A DNA stretch of 64,000 nt from Arcticibacter sp041902385 (GTDB lineage: Bacteria; Bacteroidota; Bacteroidia; Sphingobacteriales; Sphingobacteriaceae), in assembly GCF_041902385.1 (NCBI RefSeq), contig NZ_CP169244.1, positions 1,736,001 through 1,800,000 of the forward strand. The letters run 5' to 3'. Position numbers and translations under genes: made by a program. Positions 43,289-51,502 of the stretch are shown one piece after another (positions within the stretch are counted from its first letter, which is position 1; each line of letters opens with the position of its first letter). The notes under the pieces were generated by a model. That model did no database searches. It saw only the letters and a list, made by a program, of their open reading frames with translations, and had not been told where the DNA came from.

Positions 43289-44584
43289 TTAGAGATTCAG
43301 CGTGCCAGCGAGCTCCTTGAGGGCGATTTCGGCTGCCTTGGCCTGGTACTGCGCATCGGTAAAGCGGACGCTCGCATCGACATAGTTGCGTTGGGCCTCC
43401 CTGAATTCTACGGGAGTGACGCTCCCCAGCCGGAACTTGGCCAGCGTAATTTCCATGTTCTGCTTGGCCACGTTCTGATTGCTTTCTTCGAGCTTGACAA
43501 GCTGAAGATTGGTCTGGTAGGTCTGGTAAGCAGAAAGCAGCTGGGCGGCTACATTCCGCCTCTGGCGTTCCAGTTCGAGCTGTGCATTTTCAATTCGGAT
43601 CTCTGCGTTCTTCTCGTTCCTCTTTTGCAGAAAGCCGTTGAAAATATTGACGGACGCGGTGAGCCCATAGGTGAAGCCCCGGCCTCTGGCGTCGCGGGCG
43701 AAGCCGAGCTCCGAGTGGGAACGAGTGAAGTTATATCCCGAAGTCACACCCACCAAGGGATAGCGGAAGGCCTTTACCTGCTGCTCGTTCAGCCGCGCGA
43801 TCCGCTCGTTGATGAAGGCGGTCTGGATGGCGGGATTTTGCTGCGAGGAAAGGTTCTGCAGCTGGTCATATTGCAGGCTGCGGTCGACCAGGATCGTATC
43901 GCCAACGGTAAAGTCGGTACTCACGTCCCGGGCCAGCAGTTCGTTCAGTACCACCTTGGCCGACCTCACCGCGTCGCGCTGCCTCAGCAGGCTGGTCGTG
44001 TCGGTGTTCAGGTCGACCGTGGCCGTGAGCACTTCGAGCTTGGCAGCCTTGCCGATCTGGTACCGGTTCTGTGCGGTCTTGAGGCGCAGCCGGGAGATGG
44101 CAACGGCAGTGTCGGTAGCATCGAGCTGCTGCTGCAGCCGAATGAGGTTGTAATAGGTGTTGATCACGTCAGACACCGTACTGAGGATCGTTGCCCTCAT
44201 GCTTGTTTCGTTCAGCTTCTGCAGCTCCTGCAGCTCCTTGTAGTTGGCAAACATGGCAAAGCCGTCGAAGATGGTCCAGTTGAGGCTCACCCCGTAGCTG
44301 GTGTTGGTGTTATGCGCGCGGTCTACTTCCCGTACCGAGCCATCGGCCTGCGTTTGCCGCGTGTTCTGGATGGATGAGTTGTTGCTCAGGTTGCCTGTTA
44401 CTGCCGGCAGCATCCCCGCTCCGGCGAGGCTCACATTGTTTTCGCTGATCCTGGTATTGTTCTTCGAAATGCGGATGTTATAATTGTTCTGAAGGGCGAT
44501 GCGCACCGCCTCCTCCAGCGTGAGCACCTGCGCATTACTCTGCAGGCTCAGTATGAGTAGAAAAAGACTGAAATGGAATTTCAT
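43289..44584 (-). CDS. TolC-family outer-membrane efflux protein
   Basis: 431 residues with a signal peptide (MKFHFSLFLLILSLQSNAQ). Two OEP repeats (PF02321) of long amphipathic helices are visible: LTLEEAVRIALQNNYNIRIS (repeat one) and LERQRRNVAAQLLSAYQTYQ, NMEITLAKFRLGSVTPVEFR (repeat two, with the FR-G-x-V/L-x-x-x-x-x motif). It would form the trimeric channel for the RND pump encoded upstream on the same strand. A 185-base repeat-filled gap separates it from the permease gene. Confidence 0.9.
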   Translation of the reverse strand: MKFHFSLFLLILSLQSNAQVLTLEEAVRIALQNNYNIRISKNNTRISENNVSLAGAGMLPAVTGNLSNNSSIQNTRQTQADGSVREVDRAHNTNTSYGVSLNWTIFDGFAMFANYKELQELQKLNETSMRATILSTVSDVINTYYNLIRLQQQLDATDTAVAISRLRLKTAQNRYQIGKAAKLEVLTATVDLNTDTTSLLRQRDAVRSAKVVLNELLARDVSTDFTVGDTILVDRSLQYDQLQNLSSQQNPAIQTAFINERIARLNEQQVKAFRYPLVGVTSGYNFTRSHSELGFARDARGRGFTYGLTASVNIFNGFLQKRNEKNAEIRIENAQLELERQRRNVAAQLLSAYQTYQTNLQLVKLEESNQNVAKQNMEITLAKFRLGSVTPVEFREAQRNYVDASVRFTDAQYQAKAAEIALKELAGTLNL

Positions 44585-44591
44585 TGTTTAT

Positions 44592-44781
44592 AGCTGTTGG
44601 CGGTTGGCAATTGGCTTTTGGCAATTAGCTTTTGGCTTTTTAGCATACGCACCGCCTGTCTTGTTTTTATTTACTTACTACTTATAACTTACTATTTATT
44701 ATCTGAGCGATTCCCAACTGCCCATCGCTGACTGCCAATCGCTAAGTCCCAACTGCCAATCGCCAACCGCTAATAGCTAAA
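44592..44781. repeat. Heptamer repeat tract between the RND permease and tolC-like gene
   Basis: Seven direct units from 44592: AGCTGTT GGCGGTT GGCAATT GGCTTTT GGCAATT AGCTTTT GGCTTTT. A short run of the second family (CTTACTA CTTATAA CTTACTA) is at about 44675-44700. Opposite-orientation units then run to about 44781 and enter the permease gene, supplying its stop codon. The two arms could fold into a long imperfect hairpin in the operon mRNA. Confidence 0.8.
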
Positions 44782-47700
44782 AGGCAAAGACGCTTCTTTC
44801 TCTTCAATTGCTGGTAGCTTTTGTTGCCTTTTCTCCCTCGACCACATGGAATAGATGGCCGGGATGATGAACAGCGTCAGGATCAGGGAGAACAAGGTAC
44901 CTCCTACGATCACGATGCCCATTCCGGTACGGCTCTGTGCAGCGGCGCCGAGGGCCAGTGCGATGGGAAGGGCACCAAGTGCGATGGCCAGACTGGTCAT
45001 CAGGATGGGGCGCAGACGCGCTTCCGCGGCTTCTACAATGGCTTCCATCTTACTGCGGCCCTCTTCTCTCAGCTTGTTGGCGAATTCGACGATCAGGATC
45101 CCGTTCTTGGTCACCAGGCCGATGAGCATGATCGTGCCGATCTGGCTGAAGATGTTCCAGCTTTCGCCGCACAGCCATAGCGAGAGCATGGCACCCGCAA
45201 CGGCCATCGGGACGGTGAGGATGATGATCAGCGGATCGATGAAGCTCTCAAACTGTGCGGCCAGGATCAGGTAGATCAGCAGCAGGGCCAGTCCGAAAGC
45301 AAAGAGGGTGTTTGAGCCGCTTTCTACAAAGTCGCGCGACTCCCCGCTGAGGGCCGTTGAAAAGCTCTCGTCGAGCACCTTGGCCGCAATCCGGTCCATT
45401 GCCTCGATCCCGTCGCCGATGCTCCTGCCCGGCGCCAGTCCTGCCGACACGGTTGCCGAAAGGTAGCGGTTGTTATGGTACAGCTGGGGCGGACTGCTCT
45501 GCTCCTTCATCGTCACCACGTTATCCATCTGGATCAGCTGGCCTGTATTGCTCCTGACATAGATCGACGTGAGGTCGAGCGGCGTGCTGCGGTCGGCCTT
45601 GTCGAACTGCCCGATCACCTGGTACTGGCGCCCGTTCATCATGAAGTAGGCGAAGCGCTGCCCGCTGAGCGACAGCTGCAGCGTCTGAGCTACATCCAGC
45701 ACCGAGACGCCCAGGCTCCTGGCTTTGTCGCGGTCGATGGAGATGTTGATCTCGGGCCGGTTGAACTTCAGATCGACATCACTCACTGTAAAAGTGGGAT
45801 CTTTACTCACTTCATCCATGAACTGCGGAATCTTGTCTTCCAGCTTCTTAAAGTTGGGAGCCTGAATGATGTACTGGATGGGAAGACCGCCGCGCCGGTT
45901 CACGGAGATGGTCGGCTGTTCGGTCACCAGGATCTTTCCTTCGGTATACTTTCTGGTCATCTTCGTGAGCTGCGCCGCAATTTCTTTCTGCGAACGCTCG
46001 CGCTTATCGGGAGGGACCAGCCTGATCAGCATGCGCCCCGAGTTGATGGAGGCAGAGCCGAAGCCGGGCGAGGTCATCACCAGGTTTACATTTTTTTCGG
46101 GGACGGAATCGTTCACCAATTGCGTGAGTTCTTCCATAAAACGGTCCATATAGTCGAACGAGGCTCCTTCGGGCGCGCTTACCACGGTGCGGAGGTAGCT
46201 CCGGTCGTCGTAAGGGGCGGTCTCTTTCTTCAGAATGGTGAAGAAAAGCCCGATCAGGGCCAGACAGCCCAGCAGAATGGGAAAGCTAAGCCATTTCTTT
46301 CGCATGAAGGTATTGAGTGAGCTGGCGTAGCCTTTGTTCAGTCGTTCGAAGTAGGGTTCGGTGAGCTCGTAGAACCGCGACTTTTTATGTGTGCCTCCCT
46401 TCATCAGGTAGGCGTTGAGCATGGGCGTGAGGGTAAGCGACACGAATGCCGAGATGAGTACCGCGGCGCCGATGACGACGCCGAACTCGCGGAAGAGCCG
46501 CCCGACGAATCCTTCGAGGAAGATCACCGGAAGGAATACCGCCGCCAGGGTGATGGAAATGGAGATCACCGGAATGAAGATCTCGTTGGCCCCCTTGATG
46601 GCTGCCTCTACCGGCGACATGCCTTCTTCTACCTTCTTAAAGATGTTCTCGGTAACCACAATCCCGTCGTCGACCACCAGTCCGGTGGCCAGCACGATGG
46701 CCAGCAGTGTCAGCACGTTGATGGAAAAGCCCATCAGGTACATAATGAAGAAGGTGGCAATGAGCGATACGGGAATATCGATCAGCGGCCTGAATGCGAT
46801 TCCCCAGTCGCGGAAAAAGAGGTAGATGATCATGATCACCAGGATGAGGGCGATCAGGATCGTCTCGGCTACCTCGGTGACCGACTGCCTGATGAATATC
46901 GTATTGTCAATGGCAATGTTCAGCTTGATGTCCTCGGGCAGCTCATGTTTAAGCTGCTCGAACCTTTCACGGAATGCTGCGGCAATCTCCAGGTAGTTGG
47001 TGCCCGGCTGGGGGATGATGGCCAGGCCGACCATCGGTTCGCCCGACTGGGTCATCTCGGTTTCCAGGTTTTCGGGGCCTAATGTCGCATTTCCGATATC
47101 GCGGAAGCGGATGATCTTGTCGCCTTCGCTGCGGATGATGAGGTTGTTGAACTGCTCCTCGTCGGAAAGGTTTCCGAGTGTGCGCACGCTGAGCTCCGTA
47201 TTGGCGCCTGTCAACTTGCCCGAAGGAAGTTCGACGTTTTGCTGATTCAGGGCGGTGCGGACATCGCCAACGGTGAGGCCGTAAGAGGCAAGTTTCACCG
47301 GGTCGATCCAGAGGCGCATTGCATATTTTTTTGTCCCCAGATCTGCACGCTGCTCACTCCCGGAATGGTTTGTACGCGCTGCGAGATGACGTTCTCGGCG
47401 TAGTCGCTCAGGGCCATCTGATCGCGCTTATTGCTTTGCACGGTCATGGTGACGATGGGTTCGGAATCGGCGTCGGCCTTCGATACGACCGGGGGCGCAT
47501 CGATATCCTGCGGAAGGCTTCGCGTGGCCTGCGACACCTTGTCCCTCACGTCGTTGGCTGCTTCTTCGAGGTTCTTGTCGAGGTTGAACTCGATGGTGAT
47601 GTTGCTCGATCCCTGGTTGCTTGACGAGGTGATGTTGCGGATGCCGTCGATCGAGTTGATCGACTTTTCAAGCGGCTCGGTGATCTGTGATTCGATGATA

Positions 47701-47870
47701 TCCGGGTTGGCGCCTGAGTAGCTCGTCCTGACCGATATGATGGCCGGGTCTATCGAGGGGTACTCGCGCACGCCCAGGAAGGTATAGCCGATCACGCCGA
47801 ACAGGATCAGCATGAGGTTTAGTACGATGGTAAATACCGGTCTTTTAATGCTGGTGGTTGATAAACTCAT
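44770..47870 (-). pseudogene. RND efflux permease (AcrB/MexB type), split by a -1 frameshift in an A run
   Basis: The N-terminal frame (47870-47295) starts MSLSTTSIKRPVFTIVLNLM and covers the first helix and porter subdomain. The C-terminal frame (47319-44770) carries the rest, including VVDDGIVVTENIFKKVEEG (motif of helix 4, with the paired Asp) and the RND helices to a normal end. Together about 1033 residues, the full HAE1 length. The join is at seven T's on the plus strand (47326-47332); an eighth gives QKKYAMRLWIDP, the expected sequence. Adaptor upstream and TolC downstream complete a tripartite pump. Substrates unknown. The last codons and stop come from the repeat tract. Confidence 0.88.
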
Positions 47871-47879
47871 AATCCTCCT

Positions 47880-48965
47880 CTACTTCCTGCCCGTCTTGAT
47901 CTTAACCGGGCTTCCTTCTTTTAATGCCATGATGCCCGTGGTGAGCACCGTGTCGCCTGCTTTGAGGCCTGATGTAACCAGCACGTCTTTTTCGGTACGT
48001 GTAGCTGTCTCGATCATCACTTCTTTCGCCTTGCTGTTCTGGGCTATAAATACCTTTTTCCCTCCCTGGACCGGAATGACTGCTTCTGTGGGTACCAGGA
48101 GGGCCTGGTCGAGCGTCGACAGCGGTAATTGAATGCTGGCGAACGCCCCGGGGATCAGGGATCCGTCGCTGTTGGAGGCGCGCGCCCGGAGCTGCAGGGT
48201 ACGTGTTGCCGCTTCTACCCGCGGCTCGATGGCGTAAACTGTGGCGCTGTATTTTTTGTCGGAGCCGGCCACGGAAAACGTGAGCCTGGTGTTGTTCCTC
48301 ACCGACTGGGAGTATTTTTCGGGGACGGAAAAGGTGATCTTCACAGGATCGAGGCTGACGAGGCTGGTCACGGTGGTGGTGGGGGTGACGTATTCTCCCT
48401 GCGAGATGCTGCGAAGTCCGATCTTCCCGCTGAACGGCGCCCGCACCACTGTTTTGGCGAGCTGCGCGCGGATGAGCTGGGTTTGTGCCCGCAATGAGCG
48501 GTAGTCGGCCAGCGCCACGTCGTATTCTTCGCGGCTGATGGCTTCTTTGGCTAGCAGCTGCTTTGCGCGGTTCTCTGTTTCGGCCGCCAGGTTCTCGCGG
48601 GTGACGGCCTGCGCCAGCTGTGCCCGCAGTTCGGAGTCGTCGATCTTTAAGAGCACCTGCCCTTTCGACACTGAGCCTCCTTCACGGAAAGAGATGCTGC
48701 GCACAATTCCCTGCACTTCACTGCGGATCTGTACTTGTTCGTTCGGGTCGATTGAGCCGGTTACGGTCAGGCTGTTATTGAAGCGGGTGGGGGATACCAC
48801 CACACCGTTCACCGGAACCGGCCGGTCGCCTCCGCCTCCCGCACCTTTCGGGCCCGGCCCTCCTGCTCCTGATTTCTCCGATCCTTCGTTCGTTTTAATA
48901 CGGTAGATAACAAGTGCAACTAATCCAATGATCAGGACGGCATAAACAAGGTGTTTTATCTTCAT
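47880..48965 (-). CDS. RND efflux periplasmic adaptor (membrane fusion protein)
   Basis: 361 residues with an N-terminal membrane anchor (KHLVYAVLIIGLVALVIYRI) and a Gly/Pro-rich linker (about 30-47). GSIDPNEQVQIRSEVQGIVR begins the lipoyl/barrel-sandwich half; a helical hairpin (about 105-165) carries AQAVTRENLAAETENRAKQL. VVRAPFSGKIGLRSISQGEY closes the lipoyl domain, and the beta-barrel (VKITFSVPEKYSQSVR) and membrane-proximal domain follow. It connects the permease to the outer-membrane channel. It is the first gene of the pump operon and the permease starts nine bases after its stop. Confidence 0.92.
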   Translation of the reverse strand: MKIKHLVYAVLIIGLVALVIYRIKTNEGSEKSGAGGPGPKGAGGGGDRPVPVNGVVVSPTRFNNSLTVTGSIDPNEQVQIRSEVQGIVRSISFREGGSVSKGQVLLKIDDSELRAQLAQAVTRENLAAETENRAKQLLAKEAISREEYDVALADYRSLRAQTQLIRAQLAKTVVRAPFSGKIGLRSISQGEYVTPTTTVTSLVSLDPVKITFSVPEKYSQSVRNNTRLTFSVAGSDKKYSATVYAIEPRVEAATRTLQLRARASNSDGSLIPGAFASIQLPLSTLDQALLVPTEAVIPVQGGKKVFIAQNSKAKEVMIETATRTEKDVLVTSGLKAGDTVLTTGIMALKEGSPVKIKTGRK

Positions 48966-49103
48966 TGTAACTGGTGTGTGTCAGCGGCCTTACTTCAAGC
49001 TATCCTGATGAATGTCAACGGCTTTTAGTAGGTAATACTGGCGAAGTAATTTATGTTTTAAAAACAGTAAAATTACGGCTGTAAGTATTGGGAATGGTTG
49101 CTG

Positions 49104-49145
49104 TATCGATTATTTTACACGCCACGGCGTGTAAAATAATCGATA
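49104..49145. repeat. Perfect palindrome, 20-bp arms with a 2-base centre
   Basis: Left arm 49104-49123 (TATCGATTATTTTACACGCC), centre AC, right arm 49126-49145 exactly complementary. A heptamer array starts at its last base. It lies between divergent genes, so it is not an ordinary terminator. There is no T tract. Confidence 0.85.
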
Positions 49146-49290
49146 GCTGTTCGCAATTGGCTATTGGCAGTTTGGCGGTTGGCTATTGGCTATTAGCTAT
49201 TAGCTTTTGCCGTGTGTCCAACAGTGATTCAAAACTTACTACTTATTACTTACCACTTCCCCTAATGGCTAATTGCCAAATGCCAACAGC
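49145..49290. repeat. Heptamer repeat tract with opposing arms
   Basis: Direct units AGCTGTT CGCAATT GGCTATT GGCAGTT begin at 49145 and continue with GGCGGTT GGCTATT GGCTATT AGCTATT. Second-family units (CTTACTA CTTATTA CTTACCA) are at about 49234-49256, then opposite-orientation first-family units to 49290. Both ends abut palindromes. Confidence 0.75.
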
Positions 49291-49323
49291 AAATCGGTAA
49301 TCGCCGCAGGCGATTACCGATTT
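49291..49323. promoter_or_regulatory. 15-bp hairpin in the -33 region of the M61 peptidase gene
   Basis: AAATCGGTAATCGCC-GCA-GGCGATTACCGATTT is a perfect stem. It abuts the repeat tract on the left and the -7 element (49329) on the right, occupying the position of the -33 box. It could be an operator or simply an inverted duplication formed with the repeat tract. Confidence 0.6.
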
Positions 49324-49328
49324 ATCCT

Positions 49329-49336
49329 TACTTTTG
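49329..49336 (+). promoter_or_regulatory. -7 promoter element for the M61 peptidase gene
   Basis: TACTTTTG fits TAnnTTTG and ends six bases before the ATG at 49343, implying a leaderless or nearly leaderless transcript. Confidence 0.5.
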
Positions 49337-49342
49337 CCGCCA

Positions 49343-51136
49343 ATGAATAAGTATATTTTTCTGCTGATCGCTATGATATCTTCTGTTGAAATGGCAGATG
49401 CGCAAAGCCAGATTGCTTTTAAGGTTTCTTTCTCGGAACCGCAGGCGCATTACGCTGATGTTGAAATGCAATTGTCCGGTAATAAAAAGGACTTTATAGA
49501 TGTAAAGATGCCGGTATGGGCTCCGGGCTCGTATCTGGTGCGTGAGTTTTCTAAAAATGTAGAGGGCTTTACGGCTAAGGGGACAGATAATTCGTCCCTG
49601 CCGGTTCAGAAGCTTAACAAGAATACCTGGCGCGTGAACACAGGGGGCAAGTCTGCCGTGCGTGTATCGTACAGGGTCTATGCTTTTGAGATTTCGGTAA
49701 GAACAAGCTTTATCGATGAGTCGCATGCCTTCCTTTCGCCCACGGGGATCTTTATGTACGTCGACGGGCAGGTGAGACAGCCTTCTACGGTGACGATCGA
49801 GCCGTATAAGAGCTGGAAGAAAGTGTCGACCGGCCTCGAACCTGTTAAAGGCAAGACGAATACCTTCTATGCTGCTGATTTTGATATTCTGTACGATTCT
49901 CCTATTGAGGTCGGAAATCAGGATGTGTTTGAATTTCAGGCCGCCGGGGTGCGCCATGAGGTAGCCATGTACGGCGGAGGTAACTATGATAAGACCAGGC
50001 TCCAGGCCGATATGGCACGCATTGTGGAAGAGGAGACTGCGGTCTTTGGCGAGAATCCGAATAAGCATTATGTGTTTATTGTTCACAACTACCAGAGCTC
50101 TGGTGGCGGCCTTGAACATCTGAATTCTACGGTTCTGGGTGCTTCCAGACTTAACTATAATACCGAGAAGGGCTATAAGGGCTTCCTCGGGCTGGTTGCC
50201 CACGAGTATTTCCACCTCTGGAATGTGAAACGGCTGCGGCCGATCGCCCTGGGTCCGTTCGACTACAGCAACGAGAATTACACGACCGACCTTTGGGTGG
50301 CGGAAGGCTTTACGGCTTATTACGATAACCTGATGCTGCGCAGGACGAACGCCTACACGCCTGAAAAGTACCTGGATGTGCTGTGTGAGGATATCACCAT
50401 CGTGGAGAACCAGCCGGGCAGTAAAGTTCAGCCTGTTACCGAATCGAGCTTTGACGCCTGGATCAAATATTACCGTCCTAACGAGAACTCGAAAAATACC
50501 ACGATCTCTTATTACAACAAGGGCGCCCTGCTTGGGGCAATCCTGGATCTGGAGATCCTGAACGCTACTAAAGGGGAGAAAGGCCTGGATGATGTGATGA
50601 AGGCGATGTACGACGAGTACTATAAGAAACAGAAGAGGGGCTATACCAGTGCCGAATTCAAGGCGATGGCGGAGAAGATTTCAGGACTTTCACTGGATAA
50701 CTTCTACAAGGACTATGTAAATGGTACCGCTCCTTTGAATTATAACGTGCACCTTGGACATGCAGGCTTGACCCTCGTGAACGAGAATGAAGGTAAGAAC
50801 GCCGCGTCTGTGGGCGTGGTGACTGCTCTTAAAGAGGGCAGGCTGGTAGTGACTACTGTCCTGAGGGGCGGCGCGGGCTGGACCAGCGGCGTGAATGTAA
50901 ATGATGAGATCATTGCTGCAGACGGTTACCGTACTGCTGCCCAGGTCGACCTCGACAAGATCCTCGCTTCTAAGCGGGCAGGCGAGAAGCTCAGCCTGCT
51001 GGTGGCGCGTGACGGTCTGATGAAGACCATTGAGGTTACGCTGACTGCCGACAATACCGGGAAGTTCCATATCGAGGGGGATAAGAACGCTTCGCCGGAG
51101 CAGTTGCTGGTTAGGAAGAAATGGCTGAAGCTCTAG
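49343..51136 (+). CDS. M61-family (glycyl aminopeptidase-like) zinc metallopeptidase with PDZ domain
   Basis: 597 residues from ATG at 49343, with a signal peptide (MNKYIFLLIAMISSVEMADAQ). An N-terminal beta domain (to about 180: VKMPVWAPGSYLVREFSKNV) is typical of M61. The catalytic HExxH lies in LGLVAHEYFHLWNVKRLRPI (about residues 284-303) with the downstream Glu in TDLWVAEGFTAYYDNLMLRR. A PDZ domain fills the C-terminus (about 490-590: VVTTVLRGGAGWTSGVNVND, EIIAADGYRTAAQVDLDKIL). Probably periplasmic or surface-directed. The family is widespread in Bacteroidota; the natural substrate is not known. Confidence 0.92.
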   Translation: MNKYIFLLIAMISSVEMADAQSQIAFKVSFSEPQAHYADVEMQLSGNKKDFIDVKMPVWAPGSYLVREFSKNVEGFTAKGTDNSSLPVQKLNKNTWRVNTGGKSAVRVSYRVYAFEISVRTSFIDESHAFLSPTGIFMYVDGQVRQPSTVTIEPYKSWKKVSTGLEPVKGKTNTFYAADFDILYDSPIEVGNQDVFEFQAAGVRHEVAMYGGGNYDKTRLQADMARIVEEETAVFGENPNKHYVFIVHNYQSSGGGLEHLNSTVLGASRLNYNTEKGYKGFLGLVAHEYFHLWNVKRLRPIALGPFDYSNENYTTDLWVAEGFTAYYDNLMLRRTNAYTPEKYLDVLCEDITIVENQPGSKVQPVTESSFDAWIKYYRPNENSKNTTISYYNKGALLGAILDLEILNATKGEKGLDDVMKAMYDEYYKKQKRGYTSAEFKAMAEKISGLSLDNFYKDYVNGTAPLNYNVHLGHAGLTLVNENEGKNAASVGVVTALKEGRLVVTTVLRGGAGWTSGVNVNDEIIAADGYRTAAQVDLDKILASKRAGEKLSLLVARDGLMKTIEVTLTADNTGKFHIEGDKNASPEQLLVRKKWLKL

Positions 51137-51152
51137 CGGGCCCGTTGTTAAC

Positions 51153-51348
51153 GGCGATTGGCGATTGGCGATAGGCGATTGGCTATTAGCTGTCGGCTAT
51201 CAGCTGTTGGCGATTGGCTGTCAGCTGTCGGCTATCAGCTGTCGGCTGTCGGCTGTTGGCTGTTGGCTATTAGCTATTAGCTGTCGGCTATCAGCTGTCG
51301 GCTATTAGCTATTAGTTGTCGGCTATCAGCTATCGGCAGTCAGCAATC
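51153..51348. repeat. Uninterrupted array of 28 heptamers (RGYNRTY)
   Basis: From 51153 to 51348 every seven-base unit fits RGYNRTY (or a one-base variant) in constant phase: GGCGATT, GGCGATA, GGCTATT, AGCTGTC, GGCTATC, AGCTGTT and so on for 28 units. It lies 16 bases after the M61 stop, in the gap (51137-51502) before lutB. Unlike the other tracts it has only one orientation. It has no coding potential and no CRISPR-like spacers. Confidence 0.9.
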
Positions 51349-51502
51349 CTTTAAAGAGCGATTAATCATCTCAATAACACAATTAGACTTTTACAAAAAA
51401 CGTTCATGACCTGCACGGACAAACGGGGATGAAAGTTGTCGAGTGTTCTTCTTGGCCTTTGAAAAACAAATAGATTTTCACAAAAAATATTAACTTCGCT
51501 TT

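Larger units (their letters stand above)
48966..49342. other. Divergent promoter region of the RND operon and M61 peptidase, filled with repeats
   Basis: This 377-base gap holds a 42-bp palindrome (49104-49145), a heptamer tract (49145-49290), a hairpin (49291-49323) and a -7 element (49329-49336), each listed separately. The RND promoter must lie in 48966-49100; I see only weak candidates on the minus strand (TAGCTTGA). Confidence 0.5.

Noticed and set aside
43132..43320. 62-codon plus-strand ORF between response regulator and tolC-like gene
   Set aside because: No family resemblance or start signal, and it runs into the tolC-like gene's 3' end in antisense.
43391..44377. 328-codon open frame on the plus strand opposite the tolC-like gene
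   Set aside because: It mirrors the codons of a clear TolC-family gene and resembles no protein family.
47326..47332. Programmed -1 frameshift (A-rich slippery site) in the RND permease
   Set aside because: The A7 run is slippery, but RND permeases are not known to use frameshifting and the same defect type recurs in unrelated genes.
51153..51348. CRISPR array
   Set aside because: Units are 7 bp with no spacers, and no cas genes are present in the window.
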